A DNA stretch of 64,000 nt from Lamellibrachia satsuma (lineage: Eukaryota > Annelida > Polychaeta > Sabellida > Siboglinidae). The stretch covers positions 35,001 to 99,000 of the forward strand of contig BSQZ01000034.1 of assembly GCA_033239005.1 (NCBI GenBank), read 5' to 3'. Under the pieces are notes generated by a model. That model ran no database searches. It had not been told where the DNA came from and saw only the letters and a list, made by a program, of their open reading frames with translations. Made by a program: the position numbers and the translations under genes. Shown one piece after another: positions 12,863-26,879 of this stretch. How positions within the stretch are numbered: position 1 is the stretch's first letter; each line of letters begins with the position of its first letter.

Positions 12863-13429
12863 AGCACAATTGAAAAATACCAACTACCAACTGGGGTGGG
12901 CACTGGGCAGTGGGCAGTTGTCAGTGAGCAGGTCATTCAGGCAGGCAAGATTTGGAGGGAAAACAATAGAATGTTCATTAGTAGGGTCAAAGGGTGATAC
13001 ATTGATGGTTGATCATGGCTTGATTGCCTCTGCAAATATGTCTAAAGTAAACATTTGGGGCTGGCTACTTCCAGCCAAGTGAACTTATGAAGCCATTAGA
13101 TCTATGCAAAAGGCTACATACATACCACAAATATGCACTTGTAACATCTGTATTATCTATGTACGATGTAGTAGTGATATGTACTGTGTAATGTGTGTGC
13201 TGTGTATGCAATACTATGCATTAAATTGCTATTATATGAAGTGTCTCTCTTAAAAGAATGCACATTATTAAAATTATATCATTGGAAGTCCCATTGTTGA
13301 AAATAGGTTAAACTACATTCCAATATATAAAGCACTGGTGTCATTCATAATTCCGTGCCAGGTCTGAATTGGCAACTATGTAATACTAAAGATTGTAAAC
13401 ATCAATTTACCGGAAATACAATTTATAAT

Positions 13430-13792
13430 TGTGGCGGTGGCGGTGGCAGTGATTGTGACGGTGGTTGTGACGGCGATTGTGACGGTGGCTGTGACGGTGA
13501 TTGTGGCGGTGACTGTGTCTGTGATTGTGAAGTTGATTGTGACGGTGACGGTGATTGTGGCGGTGACTGTGACGATGATTGTGACGGTGATTGTGATGGT
13601 GTTGTGACGGTGATTGTGACGGTGATTGTGACGGTGATAGTGACGGCGATTGTGACGGTGGCTGTGACGGTGATTGTGGCGGTGACTGTGTCTGTGACGT
13701 TGATTGTGACGGTGACGGTGATTGTGGCGATGACTGTGGCGGTGATTGTGATTGTGACGGTGATTGTGATGGTGACTGTGGCGCTAATAATG
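13430..13792 (+). repeat. GTGACG/GTGATT-type microsatellite
   Basis: About 360 bp of imperfect hexanucleotide repeat (GGTGAC, GATTGT). Three long frames through it (Cys/Asp, Thr/Val, His/Arg) have no gene context. Confidence 0.92.
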
Positions 13793-15572
13793 GCAACATG
13801 AATACAAAAGAATTCCTTTTCGTTTCCATCTCCGGTGTCTCTTCTGTGTATCGGATCGAATTGCCTGATTTGTAATTAAGAAAGAAATAGTTTGGTTGCA
13901 ACAGGCCAAATACTGGTCCGAGAAAATAGTTCATATAAGAGCAATTCGCAGAAATGTGACAGGGTATTTCTATGGTCAAATAGTTAGTCATATCTCATAA
14001 AATGTCGTTGCATGTGCAGTACGAGTACACTCCGTGCTGGAGTAGGGTTTATCGTGAACATGGTAAATAATATTGGTCGTGCCATCAAACCGAGACAGGA
14101 AAAGAATCCAATGAAACTAAAAACTAACCATATTGGAATTGTTTAAATCCCAATTTTCTTTTGCTTGCCCAGATATGTATGACCAAGGCGTAACTTTTGT
14201 TTGCCTAGATATGTATGACCAAGGCATAACGTTTGCTTGCCTAGATATTTATGACCAAGGCGTAACTTTTAAATGGCCTAGATACTGGTCTAAACGTCTT
14301 ATAGCTACTGTCACACGTTTGGTTAACAAATAACAGCGTGTTGAAACGACCCGTAATTCAAAACATGTATTCCTCAGTTATAGCACATCACAGTCTTCGT
14401 TGTAAATAGAGTATTTATTGTGTAAGAACAAATATCCAGGTGACAACATTCAAAATTTATGTAAATAATATTACACAGTAATACAAAATATTCAAGTTCA
14501 CAACCGGTAACATATCACATGCGTAATCAATAAACATGCAATTAAATTAGTATGTAGGAATATCACCAGTAAATCTTGATTAATGCCAACAATGATAGGA
14601 AATACAACACACAACATGTATGATAGCAAAAGCTGGTAAATAAAATAATCTGTAAATTAGTGCGTAGTAAATAAACATGTAAATAAATTAACATGTATGA
14701 ATATCACAAATAAATCTTGCTTAATGGCTTCTCAAATATATGTTTTGATATAGTAAATATGTATAATACAGATGTTAAAAAATAACACTGATAAATATCT
14801 TTCTATACAACCATTCTATATTGACAACATCGGTAAATGTTATGAAAGAGTAAAGGTTTCTGAACTGCCACATTGTTGCAAACGGTAAACGCTCTATAGA
14901 ATCAGATATGCATACAATATGTTACGTATAGAATAAGTTTCAAAGTCAAAATAATAAACCGTGTAAAAAACATAGCAGTTCAACATAGCACACAAAAATT
15001 ATAAAGTCATCTAATCATAAACGTTTGTTGCGTTTGTGCGATTGTGTCAGCGAACATTGCATAAGAATTTTGTTGTTGCGATTCAATGTTCGAATTGTTC
15101 AACAGCCGCTACGCCGGCCAAATCAACACGCGACTCGAGTTTTGTTGAGTTGCGGATCAGCGCACATTGCACGACTGATCCGTGTTAAGTAAACTAAACA
15201 CTCAATTGGCAACACATGTTAAGCAATGTACGCCTAGCATAAGCAAAGGCAGTATAACGACAAAAGGTAGATAATGAGTACAACATAATTAACTAATAAC
15301 CTAATCAAAAAGTTGTACAAGATGTACAAAATATATTTTTGGTAAATTAATTCAATTCCTGAATTTCCGGGCCAGCCCAGATCCCTCCGTGAACGCTAAT
15401 AATAACTTCTAGAAAAACAAGCTACGCAATTCAATGCCGAAATTAACTTTTCTAAACTGACTGATGACAAGAAATTCCCTCTAGCGCCATTTTGGTAAAA
15501 CCTTCTCTGATGTCACTTTACGGCATATTTCCCTATATTTGCCTTTTGATCATTTTACTTTTCACGACTCGC

Positions 15573-18500
15573 TTAGTGTTGTACGTTCAGCCCAGCGGCC
15601 AGACGGTCAACGACTTGACCAAAGTGTCTAGTCAAGTCATACAGGACGGTCACGGTGTAGAAACGCACGTACGGAAAAGTCGGTTTTTCTTTAGAAGATG
15701 GAGCCGCACTGGCGTGATGGTTGTCGGGTACTGCGATTCCTGATGACGTCACCTGAAACCAGAGCATACACACGATGAATCATAATGAATAAATGTCGAC
15801 ATAGTAATACGATTTAACAAGACTGCCCCGCTAATCAAAAACGGCTAGTGGACGTCATTGGCTGTTATCAGATATCAGCCAGTTTTGTTTCTAACATAAA
15901 CACTGTTTATACAACCAGTACATAATTTGTCCCATTCATTTATTGTCACCTGTGAGAATGGATACTTTCTTATGTCAAATCTACGCTGTTCATTTACTAA
16001 TGCTAATTCGTGCCCTCTAGTTCGACTCTCTTTCTTAAGTTTTGAAAAATTACTTTTATCAACCATTTTAACAACCATTTAATACTTAAGCACTGTATTG
16101 CCTGGTCTCGTCAAAATAACGTCATGCGATTCACATCAATAAAAAATATATAGCCTATGTTTTCGTAATTTAATAAACTTATCAACACAGTTGAATGAAC
16201 CAGGTTCGATAATAAATCTACTTTAGTATGCGTTCAAGAGCAGGCCCTACTCAGAGAATGAGTGAGGAGAGGTTGACAAAGAGAGCGTGGAAAACAGAAG
16301 TGGATGGCAGAAGGAGAAGAGGAAGATCAACAGTAAGACGGAGGGACCGCGTTAGGAGAAATGTGGAAAGGGTAGAGGCGAGCAGCCGAGAGTGGGAGAG
16401 AATGGGAGAAGATCGCGATGGATGGCGACGACTCATCAATGGGGCGAAAGCGATTAAATGACGCCACCCTGCAAGGAACCACGGGGAAAGAGAAGGGTAG
16501 AATTAACTTACCGTGACCCATAGCAGCTTGATGAAATATCGCAGAGCCGTTTCCGTGTCTCTCAGGTACGCCATCAGATGGCAGTACATGTCTTCTTCAG
16601 GTTGAGTGGTGGTGGTGGTGGACGAATGCCCACACGTGATTGTTTCATTGCAGGGTCTGGTCAGGCGGCACACATAGTCAGTCTCCGTGATTTTAATGTT
16701 TGTAACCAGATGGCTGTAGTGGTACGACTCCGTCAGCAGCTTCCGCAGGCCCTGAAATCGCAATAGAATGTGAACCAACTCGTATGTTTTACCAGTTGTG
16801 AGTTACTAGTTTATCATCTAAAGTAAGGAAACATGTTTTGCAATGCTATATAGATCCCATATTACTACAAGAGTGTGACAAAACATTTACAACAGAACAT
16901 AGAAGCAACATTATTGTGTATTTTGATAGCAATGCTTAGAATATTGTCGATAGAGTCAGAAAAGAAAGGTAATGAAGACATTCTAAGAAGAGCGAGCTAA
17001 CTATAAAAGGAATATCCTGTGCGGAGTCATGAAAAAAAGCAGAATTTCTTAGTCACGTAATGGGAAAGAAAATAGTAGAACATCCAGTGACAACGGGAAA
17101 GATTTAGTTAACAAGATGGCAGCTAGGAATTAAAATCCCTGATGGTCTAGCGGGCTGACTAGGAAGGAGCACAACGGAACTGTTAAACGACACACGTGAT
17201 CGTGGGAAATATAGGATTATGATGACATCTGACTGTAACAAGCACGGCACCCGAAGGTGGTGATAATGAATCACCAGTCAAAACATAGGCCTACATGTGT
17301 AAAAACCGGTCGCTGCCTGGGCTATTGAAAACATATTCAGGAAGAATTCGATAATTGTCGTTAACTCGGTGCCGAGCTACATTCAAGTAAACCACAGACG
17401 CGTGCGTAAAACGAAACTTACACCGGATTTGTCTCGGAACAAACATGCGTCTTCAACACATTTTTTGTATTACGTGGCTTATTGGCGATATCCTGTATAT
17501 TCAACGCACAACATTACATCATTCGTCACAATCCATATGTGACACGTGAGTTGGTATCATTACAGCTAGTTTTCAATGCTCCTCTGTTAGTACCGTGGTG
17601 TATCCCATTTGGAAAAGCATTGTGGCGGTAAAACTGTGTTATTTTTCTCGAACAATTATATATTTGTAATGTCTGTGTCATATTATCTCACCAAAATGTT
17701 GGTGTCAATAAAGTGGCCAGTATTGTAATTTGTGAACTCCGCATGAGGAAATCGTGGACAACAGAATCAGCATTAAGTAGAATCAATTATATTGACTGGG
17801 ACATAATCATCCCACATTCCCGTAGTGTTAAAATGCCAATACATCCTCAACTGATCTAGCCTATCGCAAATCCGGTTCAACGATGTCCAAATATGTAGTT
17901 TGTGAATAGTTTAAGTAACATCCGCATCTATTACTAGAATAAAAAATTTGCATTTTGTTCAATTCATCGAAAGAATTTACTTTAGTCGTTAGATATGTTA
18001 AGTACAGGATATTCAAAATGGTTTACACTTTGCGGATCAATGCCGATCACGGACGTCACCTCCATCCTCCTGCAGATTACATGATAAGTTTATGAAATTT
18101 CACCAAGGGCATCATTCGTGAGTTTTCAGCTTTTCTAGTTTCACTTCAATTAATGTTTCATCAAACATTAAGTAATTGAATAGTTCGTCTGATGATTTCA
18201 CACAAAAAAACATACAACATTTGCACAAACGACCTCGAACGTTGCAGTAGACACTAATAAGATTTGATTTTTGCAAAATGAACTTTGAAATGACATTAGT
18301 AAAAAAATCGAATGAAGGAGGGACCTTTAATAGAATCAAATTGCTCTGGCCCTAAATGATTCTAAGAAGCTGAGTTCACTGCAGTGACAGTTATTTTCGG
18401 TATAACTGTAGTTAATCATTTGTTAACGTAACTGCAGACAAATATCCTACTTACGTTGATATTAGCCGACTCAGGTGTCCCTGTCGTTGTGGAGGCCACC

Positions 18501-20318
18501 CCTGATTGGTCGGTTCGCGGAGAAAATGGGCGTCCCTTCAGTATTTTAGCCGCGAGTCCCTCACATGACGTAATATCCGGTATTCTGGTCAAGAGTTCCA
18601 ACAGGAACGGCTGTTTGCACTGACGGAGAAGACAACGTCATGATGGTATTGTGGTGATTGTGGTGGTGGTGGTGGTGGTGGTGGTGGTGGTGGTGGTGGT
18701 GGTGGTGGTGGTGGGGGTGGCGGTGGCGGTGATGGTGATGGTGGTGGTGGTGGTGGTAGTTATGGCGGTGACGGTGGTTGTAGTTATGGTGGTGACGGTG
18801 GTGGTGACTGCAGGGATTGACTGTAGGGATCATGCCTCAGTTAGACTTCCTGGTGTGTTACAGACGAATGTATGGCATAGTAAGTTTGGATATAGGAAGT
18901 TTTAAAAATTCATATCATCTGACATAAGTGCATTTGAGCAGGGACATTGCCAGGTTTGCTTGTAGAAACCTTTTGACAGTGTAACTGTGGATTTTTAGAT
19001 TATTTTAATAGGTAGAAGGATTTTTGGCAATTTTTTTGCCACAACGCACGAGTACTTCATGCAGAAATTGTGCAAAACCTTTACATGGTCACCAGTAGGA
19101 AATGTCACTGTAGGCTGATCCCTGCAATAGTAGTCTGGTGGGATTTGTTTTGCCACGAAGTAAACATAAAGAACAATTCAAACTAATAGGTATACTCACA
19201 TAATGAGTAAAGCTCTCGTTTCCTCTTAACATCACGGCGATGGCCTGTCCGTGAAGTTGATCCATTGTCGTTGTGGCCACTGGAATACCTCTACACTCGG
19301 TCCACATCACATGGCATATAGCCAGAGCGACATCTGTTGGGAAAACAAATAGAATACAATTAAACGTTACTGACGTAATACCCGAAATCACAACATTAAG
19401 TCCGAGCGTTTTATCGTAAAGTCATGTTAGATAGTGCAAACACCGATATCGCCTAGGCGTGTTTTAGTGAACCATGTTTTGTAAATATATTTTGCCCGTT
19501 ATATATTATTTTGAATGTTTCGGATGAATATCTCTACATTGCAAGCGGAGTCGAACACAACTTTACGGATGTTATTGCAAAGACGTCGGAACTGAGGGGG
19601 GATCAGTCCCCTCCACAATTTTAGATGAGGGGACCTGTGTACCCTCCCCTCCCCCTCCCATAAATCCCCAATGTTTGCTAGAATTCAGGCGCGGATTTCT
19701 TAGGGCCACGTGACCCTCACCTCCACCCGAGGCCATGGCTCGCAGCCACCAACTTTGCTGACATTAAACGGCTTCCGACGCCTATGATACACCCATCACG
19801 TGATCTCGTGAACGCCTGGCCATGGCAAACGTAGTCCACAGCTATTGGAAACTGTGCACAGCTGGTCGCGAATATGCTGAACAGCTACGCCGATATTCAC
19901 CAACGGAATGACGCACGATTTACTCAGGTGAAGGGTATCTGAAGGTTGAACTACCTAAAAACTAGACTGCGATAATAAAATCAGAAAGTGGTACGCCACT
20001 ATTACGAATTGTAAGTACCACGACACACTCTGAACAGGTGGCTCTAAAACCGCACCAAATTGGCATAATACAATGCAATATAACAAGAAAAATGATATTA
20101 CGCTGAAATGCCGAGCTTGACAGCACAAAACCAAAGGGATTGGTTGTTTCAAATCGGTTTACAATGTCAATTCATAAGGAGCGATCACGCGAGCGACGCT
20201 GCATAATAATGGTTGCTCGGTCGTAGATGTCGTTTGTTTTCGAAAAACCACAGCCTAATCTACAACAAATTACCAGCACTAAGTCGTTCTTACAATACTC
20301 ACATATCTTGGCGATCAT
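15573..20318 (-). CDS. Gene B: tandem paralogue of gene A, cytokine-like
   Basis: Five coding exons on the minus strand: 20,318-20,303, 19,333-19,200, 18,619-18,455, 16,751-16,512 and 15,752-15,573, with phases 1, 0, 0, 0. Donors are GTGAGT, GTGAGT, GTAAGT and GTAAGT. The joined frame is 244 codons. Against gene A, exon 2 is 27 nt shorter, exon 3 is 6 nt shorter, exon 4 is 6 nt longer and exon 5 is equal. The frame is therefore kept everywhere, and the six Cys of the mature part are all retained. The loop reads CKQPFLLELLTRIPDITSC. Exon 4 carries a run of Thr codons made by an ACC/GGT microsatellite inside the coding sequence. The signal peptide start, the NES and NET sites and the C-terminal helix are conserved. 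It probably acts as a secreted ligand like gene A; the function is inferred. Confidence 0.74.
15890..16060 (-). mobile_element. CR1-like LINE 3' fragment (unit B copy)
   Basis: Minus-strand frame reads SRTRGHELALVNEQRRFDI and then PFSQVTINEWDKL, clearly related to the ORF2 end of the LINE at 33.5-36.4 kb. It lies in the last intron of gene B and was present before the duplication. Confidence 0.75.
16212..16462 (+). mobile_element. LINE ORF2 C-terminal fragment (unit B copy)
   Basis: Encodes QRMSEERLTKRAWKTEV, an Arg-rich RRRRGRSTVRRRDRVRR stretch, then REWERMGEDRDGWRRLI. This is the usual ending of a non-LTR reverse transcriptase ORF, of a different family from the CR1-like element. It lies in the last intron of gene B, antisense to the gene. 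Confidence 0.65.
18657..18815 (+). repeat. GGT microsatellite in gene B intron 2
   Basis: Counterpart of 4,547-5,055 but only about 160 bp long and purer GGT. It lies just upstream of the exon 3 acceptor on the gene strand. Confidence 0.9.
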
Positions 20319-20370
20319 GATCAGCTTCTTGAGTTTGTGCCTTGCATACCGGACGACTCCGAGTCGCTAG

Positions 20371-20401
20371 TTTATAAGACATTTCGCCGGCGGATTTCCC
20401 C
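20371..20401 (-). promoter_or_regulatory. Gene B core promoter: TATA box and kappaB-like site
   Basis: TATAAA at 20,376-20,371 is 53 bp before the ATG at 20,318. GGGGAAATCC lies at 20,401-20,392. Both sit at the same relative places as in gene A, with one base changed in the kappaB-like site. Confidence 0.45.
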
Positions 20402-23400
20402 AGTGTACTTTCAGATGCTATAAACCTGAAGTGACGAAAGTTTGCCGCCCAACGGTTTGAATGGTTTCACTTTTGGAGCGATTCAGCACAATGTTGGATT
20501 GTCTGCGCGTCCCTGACCACTCTCGCTGCCGGATATGTGATCGATGACTCGACCGGCGGACGTGGTCAGTGGTTATAGCGGCGCGCGAAAAATGAAAGCA
20601 GCGTGGCCAACTCAGCTCGCCTAGCTGAGAATGGTTTGGACGCAGTCCTGCGGTAGCGAATGGCGGGTAGGGCCCTTAGCAAAATTCAACATAGAATTAT
20701 ACATAGTATAGTGGAATTGGGAATATAAACAATTTAATTATACAGATCTTATATAGACTTAGTTTACGTCTAGTTAAATTTTCTAATGATTTGTATACAG
20801 TTATATAAAATTTAATAGAATTGTAAACAATAATTTTGTCTTCGCAAAAAAAAAATCCTGTAGAATATTCTTTACAAAAATACTGAAGATTTCTGATAAG
20901 GGAGCATATAGCCCCAATTTCTTTCTTGATTCGAATCCTTATTGCCCCGTTTAACGGGTTTCTTTTTTATCTAGCTTTATTGATGAATAAGACGCTGTGT
21001 GCTACGTGGTTTCTATGGAGTGTGTTGAGCCGGCCATATGTACCTTTACGATTGCCTGTTTGGGCGTTCGTTCGTGAAATTTGGTTTGTTAACAAAGTTA
21101 ACGCTTCCGTTCAAAACAATATTAAATGTGTGCACTTTCCTTCCGGTGCAGCAGTGCGCAGTGAAATCTGCGCTTTCGCGTGAACCGATAATTCGTGTAA
21201 CAACAGATATTTCAAAACTGCATAATTTGGAGGGAAAGGCGCGATGGTTGGCACCGATCTGCTCCAGAATATTTTACAGTAGCAGTGTCGTATTTAGCCC
21301 CCCCCCCCCCGCCCCCCGGCTTAACGTTTTATTTTATTTTTTGTACGTAATCTGTTGCGCCAGCATGGTAAACTAATGTGTGACTAAACTTGCCCCCATA
21401 TAAAGCGATTTCCATTGGTTAACAGAAGGACTGTTTTATGGGACACGGCGACACTGAATGTATTAGTATTTATGACATATTGGCTGATTAATCATTCTTG
21501 CTATCGAAATTTTGCACCTTTTACTATTAAAAATACACGAATAGGCGATGATTTAAAATATGCTAGTTTTACGACATATCTAGATACCAATTTACTGTAA
21601 TAAAATGCATACCAATAAATGTTTAGCTTTGAAAGCGAAATATGACGTGTTTTTCAACAGATGACGTATGGTCTGTAACATTCTCTTTCCCCCAAATATA
21701 TTACAGTATAATAAAGATTAAAACACGAAAATTTCTAAGAATTTGTGCATTTTATCAATATGCTGGTTTCGTAGTAATTAACCAATGAAAATCGTTGTAC
21801 TTTCCCTTAACTGGTCAGGCGACGCGTTGGTAATTCGGCCGTGTTTAGACGTAGATGCGTATAGCATTGCGTAACATCGTGCGGGCGGTGGCATCATAAA
21901 AGACTGATGTGGGAAAATCTCGGCCGAGCAAATTGTGGTCACCGCAGACGTGTTTAGGATTTTCACAAAATTCGGGACTGTCCCCGGTGTTCTTTATATA
22001 GCCCTGTCACGTGTTTTCGTACCATCGACGAACCAGTACTGTTGAACTCCCTTTTGCACTGCTTGTCTACGTGTCTGTGTGTAATTCGTGTGTTTGTGAT
22101 TAGAACGAAGGCTGTTATTAAAAACATTTGCGTAACTGATTTAGCCCATCATGAATCAGGTTCTTTGATGCTCACATCTTTAGTGCATGAATAGCTTAAC
22201 GGTTCTTAATCAATTCGATTTTTTGCTAGTCTCATTTCAAATTAAGTTTGCAAAAAACCAAACCTACCTAGTGTCCACTGCAACATACTAGCTCGTTTGT
22301 GCAACTTTTGTGTGTAGTTTATACTAAACATGTAAAATTCTGTTAAGAGAAACAAATAAAAACGTCCAGCTCTGTACCGCTAAAACGATACGTTACTACA
22401 GTATCATGATATTAGCAACTAAAAATGTCCATTTATATATTATTTGATGCATTAGACTTAAACTCGAATTCAAGTGAAACCCCAGTAACAGTGCGCGCAA
22501 CAAATCCGAAAGCGCAATTTTTATCAATAGTGAAATAATTAAGTGCCCACGCCAAAGGCGCTGTCATTGAAACATAATTCATATCCACGTTCAACGGCGA
22601 TATGCCTGGACACATCACAACCGGTGTGCAGAAAAAAACTCACAGGGAAAAAATCACGGCAAAACTACACAGCTATTGCTAGGAAAACAATCACAGGAAA
22701 TGAAGTCGTAATTTTTCATTCGAAGGATGTACACTAAATATAATCATCGTTAATTGAGCATAATGAAGTTTGATGATTAAGACGAATATTCGAAGAAACT
22801 CTGTGCCACAGTTTTGCACATTTTCACTTTAAATATAGTTGGCAACTGTTGCACTGTAAAGTTCAGTGAATGATAAGCACTGAATGTCAACGCTAGCGTA
22901 GGTTGCTGTTTGTTGGGATATTACAGTTACTAATAGTTCTCTGAATGAGGTCAGAAGGGTGTAGGGCAGTCCCAAATAGATACGTGGTTGACTGTTCTAT
23001 ATTGGGTTTTACCTGTACCACTGTAGTCTCGGTATCTAGGGATTTTAAATTCCTGTACGTCGGCAGAATACTAGAAATATGTTAGTCTATTTGAATATGG
23101 GACAAAATTGTGTACTATCAAACTCGTCTTATTGTTACACATGGCCCGAAATTCTTTAATTTGGGTTGAAAATGTTTACAATATACCTTCTTGGTTTGTA
23201 TGTATATGCCCACGGATCATTATTATTGGGATGAACTTCAGCTTTGTCTGTCCTTCATTGTTCTGCATGTGCTATAATCTGCCTGATATTATTTTCCTTC
23301 ACTGTTTTCGTTTGGCCGGACGCGCCTTAGACTCATTACCGCTGTGATTTATTTTCCGTCCGTTTTTCTTCAACCGCACATCGAAGGTGGACGCCGTGTC

Positions 23401-23590
23401 TTGCTGGTCGTCATATTCCGTCTCGTTTTACATCCGTGTCGTAAAGTGTGGTTTTAGCTACCGTTTCCTTGTTCTGTTCGCAAAGGTTCGCCCTGATTCC
23501 AGATTCATTCTCTTTCACCCGGAAACCAAGTTGCTTTTTCAAAGGTCGAACCGTTCCCTGATTATCGAATGCTTGCGGACTACATAAATA

Positions 23591-24890
23591 TCCCACCGCG
23601 CCCACCTAAATGAGCAAAGGTTTACGGGCGCTTCCCCACAATTAATTTCCCCTCTAATTGGTTCCTCGTCTTTGCAGGCGCTTCCCCACAATGCAGCAGC
23701 AGTCTAGTTCCTTGTCGTTTGTGACACAATTCTTGCGTGCAAGGCGAAACGCGCAGTAACCGGGCGCTGGAGAATTCCGGAAGGCAAATTGTGTCATTAA
23801 TATAGTACTCGCCCAGGCCAAAGGCGCTACAAAGGAAAACTGAATGAGGTCAGAAGGGCATGGGACAATCGCAAACAGACATCTTGCTGACTGCTCTAAT
23901 TTGAGTTTGTACTTGCACCACTGTTTACTCGGTTTCTAGGGATTCCATCCGTGTATGTCGGGAGAATATATAAACGGGGATAATGCCCCGGCCTCCCTGT
24001 GTCATATCCTAGATACCCACAGGTCCTCACCCTCTGAGTATTAAGTCACACCACAAAAATAACTCCTGTGTTCTATGTACTATAAGGGTGTAGACTACCA
24101 CAGCTGTGTACAGTGTACGTAATAAAATAATTATATTTATGTTGTAACAGTTGCATTGTATATATTTACGTTGTCTATGAAGGTGGCTACACAACGCATA
24201 TTATTACCCTTGAGATTTTCATTTTGTTTTTAGATCCGTATTTCCAGCAGGAGAATCTCCATAATCCTAACTATGTAACTTATTGGAACTAACCCAACAC
24301 GCGGTCTGTATGATGTGTGAATATCTTGTGTTATCATAATAAAAATATGCGTTGACAATCTACATGAAGCGTTATACCTTGTTTTAATAATAACTAATAA
24401 TACGTAATAATACACGGTTCTTTCATTGCTATATACGTACTATACAGATTAAACTTCTTCACAATAAAAATAATACATCAATAAAAATACACATAATTAT
24501 GCTTATAATCCAATATTAAAAAACATATTTTATGTTATGCTATGTTGTGCTATGTTGTGTTAAGTTATGTTATGTTATGTTATATTGATGGTTAATTTAA
24601 GTTCATTTAAACGTATGCAAGTCCTTAGTGGCGCGCAACAGGCCGCCGATTCCAGAGTGGGGGGTACTAAAATCCCAAAGGCATGTCTCCCAATCACACG
24701 CTTTGTCCCACCTGTTCACTAAGCGTCAGGGTGTTGATGTCGCAGTTTGCGTAGTGCCCGTGTGACAGCACAGCGCACGTACGTCAACAACAATGCGTCA
24801 GTGAAAGGAGGCTTATGTGAGATTATCAGATCAATAACCCTCCGATTCGCTGTGATCTCGGCTGTGCGACAGACGCCGTCCGTGGTAAGC
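23591..24890. other. Non-coding region with diverged repeat copies
   Basis: Follows the end of unit B. The part at 23,790-23,970 is a diverged copy of pieces seen near 8,950 and 9,340-9,450, so that sequence is itself dispersed. No supported exon. Confidence 0.5.
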
Positions 24891-25115
24891 ACAGACATAG
24901 ATAAACCCGTCAGTAAAACGTTGATAGGGGGATGATTAACGATATAACTCTACGGTGGTAAGCACAGACAGATAAACCCGTCAGTAAAACGTTGATGGGG
25001 GGGGGGTGATTAACGATATAACTCTACGGTTACCAAAGCACAGACATAGATAAACCCGTCAGTAAAACGTTGATGGGGGGGGGGTGATTAACGATATAAC
25101 TCTACGGTGGTAAGC
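24888..25115 (+). repeat. Tandem repeat of about 66-75 bp, three copies
   Basis: Each unit has AAGCACAGACA, AACCCGTCAGTAAAACGTTG, a poly-G run of 5-10, and TTAACGATATAACTCTACGG. Unit length varies with the G run. Confidence 0.85.
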
Positions 25116-25935
25116 CGGATAACTTACGTTTTGCGTACGAGCTCGCCGCCCCCCCCCCCCCTAGTATGGCGCACCGGACTTTTTGACACTATCTCAGGAT
25201 TATCGTTCACAAATGGCGACATTTACGCATTCGTACAAAGCGCCCTTAAAGGATGGATGGAGGTTACCTAATTTTTTACTGCCGGTCGCATGCAAAATAT
25301 AACCACCGTTGCGCCATACAGCGCCGCGCGGTGATGTGTTACGGAACTATTCTCGTTTTAACACGCGTAACTATTACACAGTTAGAGATCTGGGAAATTC
25401 ACAACTTGTGGAAAATAATTTTCAATATGACGCCAGTTGTTAGAAAAACACAAAGTTTTACTATACTTATTAGATATATATGTTTGTAAACATATTCTGA
25501 CGGTTATTTGGTATGTCCTACGTACTTTCTCGGTGTCATAACATTGTGACATTGTAATTTTTCAACATGGAAAATTCTCAACGTTTTAACATACTAATTC
25601 GGTGAGGAGCTGGGCATTTGAGAATTACTACGCGTTGTACGAATGGGTCAATTTGTGAATGGACCCTTAATGTGGAAATATTGCCGCAAACAGTATGAAT
25701 GAGTTTGTAGCAAAAGGCAGTGTTTGAATCGCCCTGTTGCATGTCGGCTACAGCATGGCTAGATATTTTCCAGATAAGTTAAACTAATGTCAACATAAAC
25801 AGTGTGTGGTAAAAAAACAGGCCCTAAACTAATGTCAACATAAACAGAGTGTGGTGAAGCACAGACCCTAAACTTTCTGAAGTGTTTCTCTGTCAGCGTA
25901 ACCGGATTCTGTGACATGTACGTGTTTTGTAAATA
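25116..25935. other. No feature recognised
   Basis: Contains a poly-C run near 25,148 and two near-identical 50-bp pieces (around 25,780 and 25,825, ACTAATGTCAACATAAACAG). No splice-flanked open frame stands out. Confidence 0.4.
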
Positions 25936-25954
25936 AAGGAGACCGGGACACAGT

Positions 25955-26045
25955 GCGTACCGGGGCACCATGGGCACCAAGGGCACTACGGGCACCACGG
26001 GAACCAAGGGCACCACGGGCACTACGGGCACCATGGGCACCATGG
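25955..26045 (+). repeat. GGCACCATGG-type short minisatellite
   Basis: About ten units of roughly 9 bp (GGCACCACG, GGCACCATG). A larger relative lies at 27,345-27,620. Confidence 0.85.
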
Positions 26046-26879
26046 GAACTATGTATATGTATATTTGTATATGTATATTTTGACCGACCGTATAATCTGT
26101 TTACGAAATCGACCTTTCCGTTCAACACGCAATGTATACTATTCGAGGCGAAACATTCAAAATGGTCCATGGTCAAGCTTACAAATGGGTAAATGGTCAA
26201 GCTTACAAAGTCGTGTCGTTTTTAGCATCATGTTACATTTAATATAACACTTTCGAACATCTTGACCGCCCAACATCTTGACCGCCCACGTGTATTCCAT
26301 TGAACCACAATTGTGTAATTTAATCTGTACTTTAACCGTTTTGTATTTAATTTGAATGTTTCGAGGGGTATGTCACGTGTACATTGCGTGCAGAAGGGAA
26401 AGGTCGATATTCATAAACAGATGGCTGTCAAATTATATATATATCTGGATATGAATGTTAAAACCAGGCAATATTTGTTGTTTTTATATATGCAGAATAT
26501 TGTGCTTTATTAGTACAACTGTGTGTATATAATTGCGTTGCATACACCCTGGCTTAGGGTAATTTAGCATCCAACAACCCAGTCATCTTTGAAATTGGCT
26601 TTTCAAGTGCCACTAACAAAACAGGAAAGGCGGCCGAACACGTCTCTGTGATCTGTAATCATGTGTCAATGTATAGTTTGTTCAGCATTTAATTTCAGCT
26701 CATGTCATAAATGTACAAATAACTATATCTACTTTTGTTGTGACCTTTTTCCTGTGACTTTTGTCCATCATTTTTATCCTGTGACTTTATTTTCTACTTT
26801 CAGTGAACCACGACCGTTTCACTGCCGTTGCCTTTCATGGTAACTGAAGCATCGAAACCGCCACGGTTGAGTGCATTAA

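Larger units (their letters stand above)
14007..23590 (+). repeat. Segmental duplication, unit B
   Basis: Direct copy of unit A. Differences include an extra block of roughly 100 bp near 14,418-14,515, a shorter GGT microsatellite (18,657-18,815), and an extra 47 bp or so of LINE sequence near 16,226. The unit holds gene B. Its right end near 23,590 is followed by about 8 kb (23,590-31,575) absent from the corresponding place in unit A. Confidence 0.95.
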
